Assembly (NCBI RefSeq): GCF_009730915.1
Contig: NC_052475.1
Location: 372,001-436,000, forward strand
Length of the DNA: 64,000 bases
Source of the DNA: Dioscorea cayenensis subsp. rotundata
Taxonomy: Eukaryota; Streptophyta; Magnoliopsida; Dioscoreales; Dioscoreaceae
Direction of reading: 5' to 3'
Shown here piece by piece: positions 1 to 11,614 of the stretch; within the stretch, counting starts at the first letter, position 1, and each line of letters starts with the position of its first letter. Both the position numbers and the translations under genes were made by a program. The notes under the pieces are model-generated. The model was not told the origin of the DNA. It was given only the letters and a program-made list of their open reading frames with translations, and searched no databases.

Positions 1-74
1 TACCTCTAAATTTTTATTATAATTAGTAGTTAGCGTTTTGTGTCATCTTGATTTGCCTTATCGTCTATAGTTAT

Positions 75-1325
75 GCTTATCTTGGTTATGTTTGAATAGG
101 ATTGACTAGTTTGAGTCTAAGATCAATATATGTGGTCTGGACATACGCATTATATGCAAATTATCAGTGTGGTGTGTGCTTGCCCATGCACTGGGATATG
201 GAAAGATTGTTAGAATTGAGTGTTTGTTCATCTATCAAATATATTTGAGCCAGATACTTCTCACGGTAAGTCTGCATAATTCTTTTACTTCTAACCGTGT
301 TTTATCAGTTCAGTTTGCCCTGTTAGAAGAGAAATGTCTTGCAACTGGTGTCATAATGAACCAATTATTATGTGATGTTTACTCTAGTGTAAGAAAGATA
401 AATCATTAAATGTAATATGAATAATATGAAAAATATTTATTGGGTTCGGTAGGCCTCTTGTAGGAGCCGTTGTATCCCTATCTTTCAAAGTTACATAGCA
501 AGAGGAACTTATTGACCCAATTTGGTTTTTGATGAAAATTTTTTTAAACGTGCAATGACAAGACCTTTTTGATAAAGTGGATAAACCACAAATGCATTAA
601 ACAAAGGGAGCAAATACAAAATACAAAAGGCAAACAGATCATCCACTAGGAGTGGAAACAAAAGGACACAGACAGACAAGAAAGACAGTCCAACATGGAC
701 AGAAAGGACACCCTGAGACACAGAAGGGGGGAGGGAGGGACTCTTCTAAGACTCAGGGCCACAGAGGAACACTAGCCAGAGAGCTCCTCGTGATTATCGG
801 GCGCCAACTCCTCGCGAGGGGGGCCTGAGAACTGAATGCAGCGCCGGACCGCAGCAATGGACTCCTCAAGCTTGTGTAATTCCCTAGCAGGGACCACTGG
901 AATCCAAGAGATGTACTTATGACAAATTTTCATAACAATGACAAGACCTTCATCGCCTGATATGATGTCTAAGTTAATAAATTTATTGGTGATCAATAAG
1001 CCACTGTAACTATTACACTATTATATTTATTTGTCCTCTAACAACTTTTTAATAAGGTAGTTCTTGCCATTTTTGTCAAAAAAAAAATTAAGACAAACAA
1101 TAGAAAAGAAAACATATTTCTCACTGAAACCAATAATTATTTAACTAATCGATATGAAATCATTACTCTAGCAGATAAAGCATAAATAAAACAGGGAGTT
1201 GGTCACATCTATAACAAGAATAGGTAATGGGAACCACACTCTACATGAGCTTTGGAAGCATTTGGGCGAGAGGTGAAGGCAACCGAAATTTTAGGCATCC
1301 CCACATTAAAGAGTGCAATATTAGA
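75..1325. repeat. Intergenic spacer of a tandem receptor-kinase array, copy 1
   Basis: This spacer matches 6780-8415 over several long blocks. Examples are 'aaattatcagtgtggtgtgtg' split around 158-178 and 6859-6879, 'aatgtcttgcaactgg' near 333 and 7010, and the stretch 1110-1320 against 8200-8410. Because the second copy starts just after the stop codon of the receptor-kinase gene, copy 1 should be the 3' flank of an upstream paralogue whose coding part lies left of the window. The region from about 430 to 1090 is absent from copy 2 and includes a LINE fragment. Short open frames here have no coding character. Confidence 0.8.
568..935 (-). mobile_element. 5'-truncated LINE, 3' end only
   Basis: The insert is flanked by a perfect 15-bp target duplication (caatgacaagacctt at 553-567 and 936-950). 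Read on the minus strand it holds the last roughly 50 codons of an open frame ending at a stop at 772-774. A non-coding tail of about 200 bp follows, ending in 'ttatccactttatcaaaaa', a 3' end of the kind seen in plant LINEs. The A tail is only five bases. Truncation at the 5' side and a long target duplication are the normal result of target-primed reverse transcription. It lies in the spacer upstream of the receptor-kinase gene and is absent from the second spacer copy. Confidence 0.72.
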
Positions 1326-2250
1326 GCAACTCCACAACTTCGAGTACAACTTTATGAAACAATCTTCAGTGTCATTCAAATCAGAAGACTCAATATCGGA
1401 AACATGCTAAATAACTTCAATCTTACTCTTATGCTTAAAGTGGCAGATTCCACTCCCACAAGAAAGAAGCCTTTGCTGGAGCCAGCGAACCAAAATGGAT
1501 CATTGTAGCATCCCCTCCAGTAAGAAAGAGGCCTTCAGGTCATCTCAATGATGCCTTCTTTTATTTCCCTCCACATTAAAATCACCAGGCGAACTTGAAA
1601 CTTTGGAGCTTTTTGTTCATAAAGCAGATTGATTACAAGTCATAACAATGATACCTTTATTCTAGTACTCTTTTTCTCTTTTTCTTTTTCTTTAACAAAG
1701 GTGACAAGAGCCGCTATCGTAGAGGTAGTCATTTCCCACAAGAAATTCAATTATTAGATTTAAATAAATCTCAAAGCTTATCTTCCAACAATTTCCATCA
1801 ATTCCAAACCACCCGCAATCATCACCAATTCCAAACATGCTTCTCTTCATGTTCTTTCTAATCCTACAAACACTAGATTCTGAATCAGCAGCAGCACCAA
1901 AAGCCAATTGCCAGATAAAATTAAACTCCACACTCTCCACAAATTCCTCATGGCTCTCCCCTTCCGGCCGCTTCGCCTTTGGTTTCTACCTGGAAGGCAG
2001 CGACGGCTTCAAAGTCGGAATACAGTTCATAGAATTACCAAATAAGACAACAGTCATTTGGACATCACACAGAGATGACTCACCAGTCTCCAAAAATGCA
2101 ACTTTAATGTTTGGCGAAGGAGGTCTCAAGCTCCTCCTGGCAACCTCACAAGGCGAGGACCAGAACATTGTTAACTTGGGTCAAACATCTGTTTACTGTG
2201 CCTCCATGCTGGACTCTGGCAACTTTGTCATCTATGACAACAACAACACT

Positions 2251-4806
2251 GATCCTCGTACTTATTCATTCTTGTTGCTCATAACCTTTCTGCTATTTTG
2301 AATCGTGCCATGATGATGGGCATGATTCCTGGTTTTAATCACAATCTTCAATCAAACTTCAATCATCTAATGTTTGCCGATGATATCATTTTGATTACTC
2401 GTGCCACCAGATCTGTGGCACGAAATATCAATCTCTGTTTGACCATTTATTCACGCTTAACTGGTCAGAGATCCAATCAAGCCAAATCTCAAATCTTTCT
2501 TCCTTCTTGGTTTAATAGTAGAGTTGCCAACAGCATTTGTCATATTTTGGGCTTCAATCCTGCTTCCTTCCCTCTGACTTATTTGGGCATCCTCATTTCT
2601 CCTAAACCAATTAGTGTTCTTTCCTTCAAGCCTATGATTGATAAGATTAGATTTCTGTGTGCTAGATGGAAAACCTACAAGCTCTCTTTGGCAGCCAAAG
2701 CTACTCTTATCAATTCTTCTCTCCTTTCTATTCCAACTTTTTACCTTTCAGCCTACCCTGTTCCTGACTCTGTTCTAAATGATATCACCCGTATTGTCAT
2801 GGACTTTTTTTGGTTTAAAGGCGGCAATGGAAAGGGCATCCATGCAGTCAATTGGGGCTGTGTGACTGATAGAAAATCTGAGGGGGGGGTTTAGGGCTTC
2901 GGAACCTCCTTTATGCAAAATATTCCCTGATGGCAAAAAATGTTTTTAAATATCTTAATTCTGATCACATTTTCTGGGTTGATATTGCTAGACTCAAGTA
3001 TGGATACATTAATTTCTGGTCCAACCCTATACCTTCTAATTGTTCCTGGATCTTTCGTGGTATTTGCCGTGTTGCGGGTATTTTGAAACCTAATCTTTGG
3101 ATCAAAACTGTCAATCCTTTAAAAACTTCTTTCTTAATGGACCCTTGGTTATTTGAAATTCCTTTAGCATTCAAACCAACTTACTTCAATGTTTTTGCTG
3201 AGTTCCATGAGGTTTGTCTCTCGGATCTTTATGCTGATGGTCTCTGGAATCATGACCTGCTTTTATTTTTGTTTGGTGATTTATTAAGCTCCATGATTAT
3301 CAATTCCTGCACTTTTGACATGGATAGCTGCAATTTTTGGGTTTGGCATCCTCAGTCTTCTAATTTAAAGATTTCTTCAGCTATTTATAATCATCTCAAT
3401 CATTGTTCTGATCCTAACTCTGTTTGGGATGGTTGGATTAAGATGTGGAAGATTATGGTTGCCCCCCGAGTTAAGCATTTCATTTGGCTGTTGCTTCATG
3501 GCAGAGTTTCTACTACTGATTTTCTCAGTAGCATTAATCTTGGCCCCAGAACATTATGTGTTTTCTGCAATATCCAATCTGAATCTATTGATCATTTATT
3601 CAAGGACTGTTGCTATGCCCATATTTGCTGGAGTTCCATTAATCGTATTCTTAATATCAATGTATCCTTTACTGATTCTATTTCTCTGGTTATTGGATTC
3701 ATCGAGTGTAATTACTCTATGCATACAATATCTCATTATCGTGCCCTATCGTGTGGTTCATATGGAAGGCTAGATGTGATGCTATCTTTCATAACATTGC
3801 TCCAAACTTCTCTAATATTGCTTTTCTTGCTGTTGCCCATGTTAAAGACTTCTCTCGACAGAAACTACGGTCTTACGGGTCGTCTTCCTCGAATAATTTC
3901 TCCACTGCAGATGGCCTATTCTGCTTTTTATGCTCACACCTGGAACGACATTTCTAAGACAGGTAAACTAAACTGGGTTTCTTTGTCTCCAACCATTCTA
4001 ATGTTGTCTATTTTTTTTTTTTTGGGAAAGAGGAGCGGGGCGAACCCACTAAAGACCCAGGGACGTGCACAAGCTTCGGTGGAATAAATGGGGATGGGGC
4101 CGCGCTCACATGGGCGCTGGAACCACCCATACACAACCACTATTCACAACTCCCAGAAATGTGCCCTCAGTCGAGAATCGAACTCTCACCACTCGGTGAG
4201 AGCTCTATCGGCGACCCGTGTACCAATAGACCCAAAGGTCGTTGGCAATGTTGTCTATTTTGCAGGCTGTGGCTTGTTTCCTGCTAAGTCTTGCAGTGTA
4301 GCTGGGATCATGGCTTTGGGGATTGCTGTCCGTGCTTCCATTGATCGTCAGATGAACATTCGTCGTATTCTCCACTGCAACCCCGACATCTCTACGATCT
4401 TATCGGTGGCCGACAATCCTGTTTCTTGGCGTCTCGCTCCTGCGATCTTGGATACTTCTCATCTTCTCCAAGCTCGCTGGTAATCCCTCTTTGGTGGCCA
4501 TTCCTAGTCGTTGGAATGGACCCGCACTCGCTCTTCTTGGCGTCGGCTCCATCAATTGCAACCTTAATCTCTTCCTGTCCGTCGGGATTTGCCCCGATGG
4601 TTAATGAAGTTATTCTCTGATTTTTGGCTTTTACATTCTAGTTTTTTTGTTTTTAGTTTTTTTGTAATCTTTGTTCATTTTTCTCCGGTTTTCGTTTGCT
4701 CTAGCTTTCTTCTTCCTCCATCTTTTGGTTGTATTAAACTCTTTGTAATCCTCTTTTGTTTCTAATAAAATTAGCTCTATCTGAGCTCTTTCCCCAAAAA
4801 AAAAAA
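2251..4806 (+). mobile_element. 5'-truncated LINE inserted in the lectin-kinase gene
   Basis: The insert is bounded by a 9-bp target duplication (aacaacact, 2242-2250 and 4807-4815) and ends in an A run. Its first base falls inside the reverse transcriptase domain: a frame beginning 'SSYLFILVAHNLSAI' leads to the catalytic 'FADD' (near 2368) and runs to 2894. A G run at 2882-2889 probably marks a frameshift. The second open part, 2930-3700, holds the zinc-binding reverse-transcriptase-associated domain ('WKIMVAPRVKHFIWLLLHGR', 'CVFCN', 'ESIDHLF'). The remainder to about 4490 is degraded. The endonuclease and first ORF are missing, so it is a dead-on-arrival copy. A SINE is nested in it at 4015-4246. 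Confidence 0.9.
4015..4246 (-). mobile_element. tRNA-derived SINE nested in the LINE
   Basis: Read on the minus strand the element begins near 4246, carries an RNA polymerase III A box (TGGTACACGGG, plus-strand 4215-4225, fitting TRGYNNANNNG) and a B box (GTTCGATTC, plus-strand 4175-4183, fitting GWTCRANNC) 31 nt apart. It ends in an A run (T run at 4011-4023 on the plus strand). A 15-bp target duplication, aatgttgtctatttt, lies at 4000-4014 and 4247-4261. The body of about 230 bp is GC-richer than its host LINE. Confidence 0.88.
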
Positions 4807-6779
4807 AACAACACTGTTCTATGGCAAACATTCGACTTCCCAACTGACACACTAATGGTAGGACAGGTGCTGCACAAAGAAACTGAGCTCATCTCAAGCG
4901 TCTCTGAAATGAATCATTCCAGTGGGAGGTTTCGGCTTCTAATGCAATTCGATGGCAACCTGGTCATGTATCCTGTGGGGACTGATGATAACACTGTCAA
5001 TGCCTACTGGGCTTCATATACAGCCTCAGAGCCATACGACAACCTGAACCTCAGTCAGGATGGAATCCTCTTTCTTACAAATTAATATAATGAATCACAG
5101 CGTCAAGATTTAACACAAGGTGACCAGAGCTACAACCCAAATACCATTCACCTTGCGAGGCTTGAACCAAATGGAATGCTGCATGTATATGCCTATGATT
5201 CATTGGAGAACACATCTAAAGCTGTAGGTAAATTTCCAGATGATGAGTGCGCTGTGAAGGGTGTATGTGGGCTCAACAGTTACTGCACGTTCTCTGGAGG
5301 AAAGCAGGTGTGCTTGTGTTTGCCTCATTTTGATAAGATCAGTGAGGATACTCAGGCTGGATGTCACAGGAACTTCATTTCGACTGCCTGCCTGGGTGTT
5401 GGTGATAATCATACATACTACAACACCATGGATGAGGTGAAGAATGTCCAGGGGTTCACAGAGCTTCTACCTACCATGACAAAATTGACAAGCAAAGACG
5501 ATTGTAGACAAACATGCTTGGATGATTGCAACTGCGACATTGCAATATACTACGAAAATAATGGTAGTTGCTCCAAAAAATCACTGCCTTTGAAGTATGC
5601 ATGGAAAACCACAGACACAACTGATCCGGATATAGTCTTCATCAAGAGAACTGCTCACAGGAACACAACAGTTCAAGGCCTTGATGTTGTTCCCCGTACT
5701 GTAATCAAGAAAGAGTTCAGTGGTGCACCTCTAATAGTCTTCGTAGCTATTGTTTCTGGGTTGATCATTTCCAATCTCGTCTTTATTTTCATAGTATTCA
5801 AGTGTCAAGTTGGAATGTGTAGAATGATATGGAGAAGCAAACAGCTGGCCTTGACGGATGAGATTGCGCCGAGATCTTTCTCATACTATGAGTTATATGA
5901 GGCTACTGAAGGTTACAAGGAAGAGGTGGGGAAGGGAGCCTTTGGGACTGTGTTCAAAGGCACCTTAACGAGCACCAGGAAGTTGGTAGCAGTGAAGAAG
6001 CTTGAGAAGGTGGTGGAAGAGGGTGAAAGAGAGTTCCAAACAGAGATGAAGGCGATTGGAAGAACACACCATAGAAATCTAGTCCGACTGCACGGCTACT
6101 GCAATGAAGGCTCTAATAGGCTTCTAGTGTATGAGTTCATGAGCAATGGATCACTGGCTGACATCATCTTCAAGCCTGATCATCAAAACAGACCTTCTTG
6201 GAAAGAAAGGTTGAGAATTGCATTGGATGTGGCCAGAGGGATTCATTATTTGCACGAGGACTGTGAAACGCACATCATTCACTGCGACATAAAACCGCAG
6301 AACATTCTAATGGATGAGAACTGGACCGCAAAGATATCGGATTTCGGGCTGGCCAAACTGCTAATGCCTACTCAGTCAAGAACATTCACTGGCATCAGAG
6401 GAACAAGAGGATATCTCGCACCGGAATGGCACAAGAACATACCTATAACTGTGAAGACAGATGTTTATAGTTTCGGTATTGTGCTGCTAGAGATCTTGTG
6501 TTGCAGAAAGAACATGGAATTGGAGACTGAGGCAGATCAGATCATACTTTCAGAGTGGATTTACAGTTGTTATCTTGCAGGGGAATTAGAGAAGGTCATG
6601 CTGGATGAAGAAGTAGACATGGTGGAGTTTCAGAGGGTGGTCAAAGTGGCGCTTTGGTGCATCCAAACTGATCCAACTCAATGTCCTACTATGAAGAATG
6701 TGATCATTATGCTGGAGGGGTGTGCAGAAATCTCTTCTCCTCCGCATCCATAGTTGGAATATACTTCAAGGTGCACTTA

Positions 6780-8415
6780 TCTATGTTAAGTTTTAATGGG
6801 ATTGACTAGTTTTAGTCTTAGATCAGTATATGTGGTCTGTATATAAGGCATTATAAGTAAATTATCAGTGTGGTGTGTGCTCGCCCATCCATTGAAATGT
6901 GGAAATATTGTTAGAATTGAGTGTTTGTGCTCATCTATCAGTAAGTACTTCTCACAGTACGCTTGCATAATTCTTTTACTTACAACAGTTTGCCTTGTAG
7001 AAGACAAATGTCTTGCAACTGGCGTCAGAATGAACTAAGGGGCCGTTTGGTTCCCGGATTGGGAATGGAAAGGAGTGAAGGAGTAATGAAAATGAGGAGG
7101 AGTGGAGAGGGATTGGGAATGAAGGATGTGTTTGGTTGGTAAGGTATAAGAGGGTAGTTCATTAGGAATGGGAAAAGTAAAAGAAGAAAATATGGTAAAA
7201 TGACCTTTATAACCTTGATAGAAATAAATAACAATATATATAACATATTAAAGTAAAAAAAATATTTGAATCAATTGTTATTTATAATTAAATTTATTTA
7301 TTTATTTCTTTATTATTTGAAACAATTGTTATTTTAAATATTTGTTAGTATTATGATTAAATTTTTATTAATTATTATTTAATTATGATTTGTATGTGAT
7401 AACTATTTTTTTAAAAATATTAAATTTACTTTTATTATTACAAATGGATATTTAATTTTTAATAACTCATTAGATAAAATAAATATTATAAAATGATAAA
7501 AATAACTTTTTAACTTTTTTATACGCTTATGTAAATAAATATAATTATATATATAATAATTAATTTTTTTAAGTGACAACTATTTTTAAAAAAATATTAA
7601 AAATATTAAAATGATTTCAATATTATAAATAAATATTTAATTTTAATAGCTCATTGGGATCATTAATTATTTATTAATTATCGTGTTAATCATATATCAA
7701 AATTAAAGAGCTTTTTATAAAACTTAAATTGCTAATTATAAACTTTCATTTTTTTTAAAAAAAAATTTATACTTTGACATTAATAATTGAATGTTAAAAA
7801 ATGAATGTAAAAAAAATTAAATTAAAAAAATGGTAAAATAGGATACATGGTTTCAATGCAAGGGCAAAAGTGTCATTTTATCTCCAAGGCATCATAAAGG
7901 AATGAAGAATCCTCTCAAATTTGAGGGGATTGTGATTACCAATGACACATGATTTTACTCCTTCCCCATGCCTCTCTCACTCCCATGCATGTACAACCAA
8001 ACAAAGGGTTGGACTCATTGATGGCTCATTCCCATTCCAAGCATGCCAACCAAACACCCCCTAATTATTATGTAAACTCTACTCTACTCTACTGCAAGAA
8101 AGATGAATAATTAAATGTAATATGAATAACATCTTATAATTTTGATCTAAATAAGAGTTCATATTAGAAAAACAAGTTAAACAATTAGGAAAAAAAAACA
8201 TATTTATTCATTGAAACTAATGATTATTTGACTAATCAATGTGAAATCATTACTACAGCAGATAATTAGCATCAAGAAAACAGTAAATCAGTCACATCTT
8301 TAATTTAACAAGAATCGGTTATGGGACCACAAGTCAAATTAGTTTTGGATGCATATGTGTGAGAGGTGAACTGGACCTAAATTTCAGGCTTCCCTCCATT
8401 AAAATAGTGGTTGCC
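6780..8415. repeat. Intergenic spacer of the tandem receptor-kinase array, copy 2
   Basis: This copy starts just downstream of the receptor-kinase stop codon and matches the first 1.3 kb of the window. Homology is lost after about 8415, where copy 1 continues toward the receptor-kinase start. That places the edge of the duplication near 1325/8415. The copy is interrupted by a 1,023-bp MITE at 7039-8061. No gene is visible in it. Confidence 0.8.
7039..8061. mobile_element. PIF/Harbinger-type MITE
   Basis: The ends are inverted (GGGGCCGTTTGGTT at 7039 and the complement of CCAACCAAACACCCCC at 8061) and flanked by the 3-bp target duplication TAA (7036-7038, 8062-8064). The paralogous spacer at about 345-372 has the site without the insert, which fixes both borders. 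The interior is AT-rich, has no open frame, and must be mobilised in trans. Confidence 0.85.
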
Positions 8416-9240
8416 TGGTTGGAAAAATACATACAGACAAAATAATTTAATTGTCACTTTTTGTTTCATTAATCTCAAAATTATCTAAATAACATGCACT
8501 CCATACATATTTACCTCACGTCCTGTCCACTTTCTTCTATCACCATGTGCTTTTTCCCTCATAGTCAAAGAGTGATTGTATAAGATTCCCATCCAGCTTC
8601 ACTAGACTTGGTCATCAGTGGCCCAATTATTATTTAATAGCTATCTATATTTATATATATACATATAAGCTTAGATCTGCGAATAATATATTAGTCTTGA
8701 TTCTAGACCCAATTTGGCTCGAAGTCATGCATGTGTATTCTAACAAGGTTTGCCTCAATCCACCAATATTAAAGTTAGAACTTCATTTGAACAATCTAGG
8801 CACCTTCTCCATGCATATTTAAACTAAACATATCAAATACTAGTTCCATGAAAACCAATTAAGAGCAAGTTACCACACTACTTGATGAAAATTACTAGCC
8901 AAATCTGACACATTGATTATAGTTGTATCACTAAATAGTCTCATAGCAAATTAGAGTAAAAATATCATGTGTTAAATGTATGACGTGGATGAGATATAAT
9001 TACTAGGATTCTTAGATTCCCTCTTTGAAGTAGTAATGTAATATTAACTCTCTTCAAAGATGAGACTAGTCAAAGGCATCTCTAAATGCATAATACAATA
9101 TTGAGTTTACAAGTCAAATCTAAGATGAGAGTTAATAAAAGTTGTCCCACATGGCATTGGGCTTCCTGCATTTTCCTTGTTTTCAATTACCCAAGTTGAT
9201 CATTGTCAGCAGACTCAGCGCCCCTAGGTAAAATTGTCTA
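8416..9240. other. Non-coding DNA upstream of the extensin gene
   Basis: The stretch is AT-rich and without coding character on either strand. It is the likely promoter region of the extensin gene. I see no transposon ends in it. Confidence 0.6.
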
Positions 9241-9250
9241 GCTATATAAG
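9241..9250 (+). promoter_or_regulatory. TATA box of the extensin gene
   Basis: The sequence GCTATATAAG lies 56 bases before the ATG at 9306, which would give a leader of roughly 30 bases. Confidence 0.65.
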
Positions 9251-9305
9251 AAGATGAAGACAATGTGTTTTAAAACCAAAAGACACGCTTAGATAGCTAG
9301 TGAAG

Positions 9306-10802
9306 ATGAGTAAGAAGATAGGAGAGGGAGCCTTCATGGCTTCCCTCATCCCTACCATTCTAATACTTGTCATCTCTCTTAGCCTTCCTCTTGAAACTCA
9401 GGCAAACTACTTCTATGGTTTCAGTCCTCCACCACCCATCAAACACTACCAGTACACCTCACCACCACCACCACCTCTTCATGTTTACAAGTATGCTTCA
9501 CCACCACCACCGGATCCAGTTTATAAGTATAATTCACCTCCACCACCTTATCATTGGTCCTACAAGTATGCATCGCCACCGCCTCCTCATCATCCAGCTT
9601 ACAAGTACAAATCACCTCCACCTCCTCAACATTGGTTCTACAAGTATAAATCGCCACCACCACCTACTCATCCAATTTACAAGTATAAATCACCACCACC
9701 ACCATCTCATGATCCAGTCTACAAATATCAATCACCACCACCGCCACACCACCCAGTCTACAAGTATAAATCACCACCACCTCCTTATTATCCAGCTTAC
9801 AAATATAAATCACCACCCCCTCCTCATCACCCAGTCTACAAATATAAATCACCACCACCACCATCTCATGATCCAGTCTACAAATATAAATCACCACCAC
9901 CTCCTCACCACTCAGTTTACAAGTATAAATCACCACCACCTCCTCACCACCCAGTATACAAGTATAAATCACCACTACCACCATCTCATGATCCAATCTA
10001 CAAATACAAATCACCACCACCACCTCACCACCGGGTTTATAAGTATAAATCACCTCCACCTCCTCATCATCCAGTTTATAAGTATAAATCACCCCCGCCT
10101 CCTCACCACCCAATCTACAAGTATAGATCACCACCACCTCCATCTCATGATCCAGTCTACAAATATAAATCGCCACCACCACCTCGCCATCCAGTTTACA
10201 AACATAAATCACCTCCACCTCCTCACCATCCGGTTTACAAATATAAATCACCTCCACCTCCTCACCACCCAGTCTACAAGTATAAATCACCACCACCGCC
10301 ATCTCATGATCCAGTCTACAAGTATCAATCACCACCACCGCCACGCCACCACCCAATTTACAAGTATAAATCACCTCCGCCTCCCTATCATCCAGGTTAC
10401 AAATATAAATCACCACCACCTCCTCATCACCCAGTCTACAAATATAAATCACCACCACCACCATCTCATGATCCAGTCTACAAATATAAATCACCACCAC
10501 CGCCTCTCCATCACCCAATCTACAAGTATAAATCACCACCACCTCCATACAAATACATATCACCTCCTCCTCCTACTCCCATTTACAAATATAAATCACC
10601 TCCACCTCCCACTCCAATTTACAAGTACAATTCACCGCCTCCTCCTATCCCAGTCTATAAGTACAAATCACCACCACCTCCTCCACCACCAATCTACAAG
10701 TATACATCTCCACCACCCCCAATCTACAAGTACAAGTCACCGCCGCCACCAATCTACAAGTACACTTCTCCTCCTCCTCCTCCTCCTCCTCATCACTACT
10801 AA
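9306..10802 (+). CDS. Extensin (hydroxyproline-rich cell-wall glycoprotein)
   Basis: The product has 498 residues. The frame is open two codons further upstream, but only with GTG, so I start at the ATG at 9306. Residues 1 to about 36 form a signal peptide ending in 'LETQA'. The rest is 36 modules of Ser-Pro4 (one reads SPLPP) separated by short Tyr/Lys/His-rich linkers such as 'HHPVYKYK' and 'SHDPVYKYK'. In extensins the prolines after serine are hydroxylated and arabinosylated, and tyrosines crosslink the protein into the wall. Modules with SHDP recur about every fourth unit, a higher-order repeat of roughly 145 bp, so copy number probably changes by unequal exchange. The last modules are shorter, and the protein ends 'PPPHHY'. 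There is no intron in the coding part. Confidence 0.95.
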   Translation: MSKKIGEGAFMASLIPTILILVISLSLPLETQANYFYGFSPPPPIKHYQYTSPPPPPLHVYKYASPPPPDPVYKYNSPPPPYHWSYKYASPPPPHHPAYKYKSPPPPQHWFYKYKSPPPPTHPIYKYKSPPPPSHDPVYKYQSPPPPHHPVYKYKSPPPPYYPAYKYKSPPPPHHPVYKYKSPPPPSHDPVYKYKSPPPPHHSVYKYKSPPPPHHPVYKYKSPLPPSHDPIYKYKSPPPPHHRVYKYKSPPPPHHPVYKYKSPPPPHHPIYKYRSPPPPSHDPVYKYKSPPPPRHPVYKHKSPPPPHHPVYKYKSPPPPHHPVYKYKSPPPPSHDPVYKYQSPPPPRHHPIYKYKSPPPPYHPGYKYKSPPPPHHPVYKYKSPPPPSHDPVYKYKSPPPPLHHPIYKYKSPPPPYKYISPPPPTPIYKYKSPPPPTPIYKYNSPPPPIPVYKYKSPPPPPPPIYKYTSPPPPIYKYKSPPPPIYKYTSPPPPPPPHHY

Positions 10803-11570
10803 CAAGAAATGCAACAAGAGTGTAGACCACAAGGTTCTTATAGCTATGTAAGTCGTCTTTGTTTACTACTTTTCATTCAATAATATGGAAATTATGTCCA
10901 CAAGCAATTCATTAATTATGCCTTCCCTTTCTTGTAGAACACAATGCATTTATTTAAAGTTACCTTTGCTGCTATATTGTGAAGACTGTGGGTGATGATG
11001 ATGCATCAGTAATGAATAAATTTGTCCTTTATTTTTTCATGTTCACTTTAAAAGCATGTGGCTCTGATGGCTTTTCCTAAGTTGTGCCCTTTTTCTAATT
11101 TTCAAATATATAAATTGGTATCGTCTGAAAACTCCAAAACACATGTATTCTCTCACCAAATCACTACCTTCAAACAAATTGTGGGAAACGAAATTAAGAA
11201 TTGCAAAATGATCACAAACTTACAAAACGAAAGTGAGGAATGTGTCAAAAAACTAATCCAAAAACCATAAAAAAGAAAACCTCACTGTAATTTGTGATTC
11301 TACACCAAATTCTAAATGCCCTAATACCTTATTCGATCACCGAGACTAATAAAAAAACACAAAATCCAGCAATTGGGAAGAGATGGACATGGATAACAAT
11401 CATCCATGTTTTCATTGTTGGTTCATACCAGCATGATATTTCATGGAAAACAAAGGAAACAAAAAAGACACTCACCGGAGACAGAAACCCTAATCTGAGA
11501 AGGAACCACCGTTTGCTAGTGAGGTCATTGGTGTGATAGCGGTTGCAAAGGGGAAAGAGCACGGGAGTAG
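10803..11570. other. Extensin 3' flank and non-coding DNA
   Basis: Possible polyadenylation signals are AATAAT at about 10880 and AATGAATAAA at about 11012. On the minus strand 11580-11470 there is a short frame followed by a donor-like 'CCGGTGAGT', which could be the remains of a first exon, but nothing downstream on that strand continues it. I see no confident gene. Confidence 0.45.
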
Positions 11571-11614
11571 ATGAGTTCATCCTGTCTAGTTCCAGAACTA
11601 GGATAGTCTGACGG

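Larger units (their letters stand above)
1837..6753 (+). pseudogene. G-type lectin S-receptor-like serine/threonine kinase, disrupted by a LINE
   Basis: The gene is intronless, as is common in this receptor-kinase family. The ATG at 1837 starts a short signal peptide, then a bulb-lectin domain (1900-2250, resuming at 4816 with 'VLWQTFDFPTDTLM'). An EGF/PAN-type cysteine-rich part follows (about 5240-5620), a membrane segment (about 5725-5800), and a cytoplasmic kinase (5900-6720). The kinase has a glycine loop 'GKGAFGTVFKG', 'VAVKK', 'HCDIKPQN' (a non-RD type), DFG at 6340-6348 and 'GTRGYLAPEW'. The stop is at 6751-6753. Such proteins sit in the plasma membrane and are linked to defence and stress signalling. 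Two lesions are visible: a LINE inserted after codon 138, and a TAA at 5083-5085 in otherwise open frame. The kinase domain remains open, so a shortened product is conceivable, but I call it a pseudogene. Confidence 0.88.

Noticed and set aside
167-409. 80-codon plus-strand frame in the spacer
   Set aside because: The paralogous spacer at 6860-7030 does not keep the frame.
4141-4246. tRNA gene in the LINE
   Set aside because: A and B boxes are present, but there is no cloverleaf with acceptor stem. The A run and target duplication make it a SINE.
9664-10563. 299-codon minus-strand frame over the extensin
   Set aside because: It is the complement of the same repeat; Val/Ile/Cys-rich and without promoter or homologues I know.
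9367-10851. Second long open frame (494 codons) over the extensin
   Set aside because: It is the +1 frame of the proline-rich repeat, rich in His/Leu/Thr/Asn without a meaningful pattern. Repetitive codons keep it open.
11329-11580. Minus-strand first exon
   Set aside because: A donor-like GTGAGT is present, but there is no following exon before the extensin and no recognisable protein.
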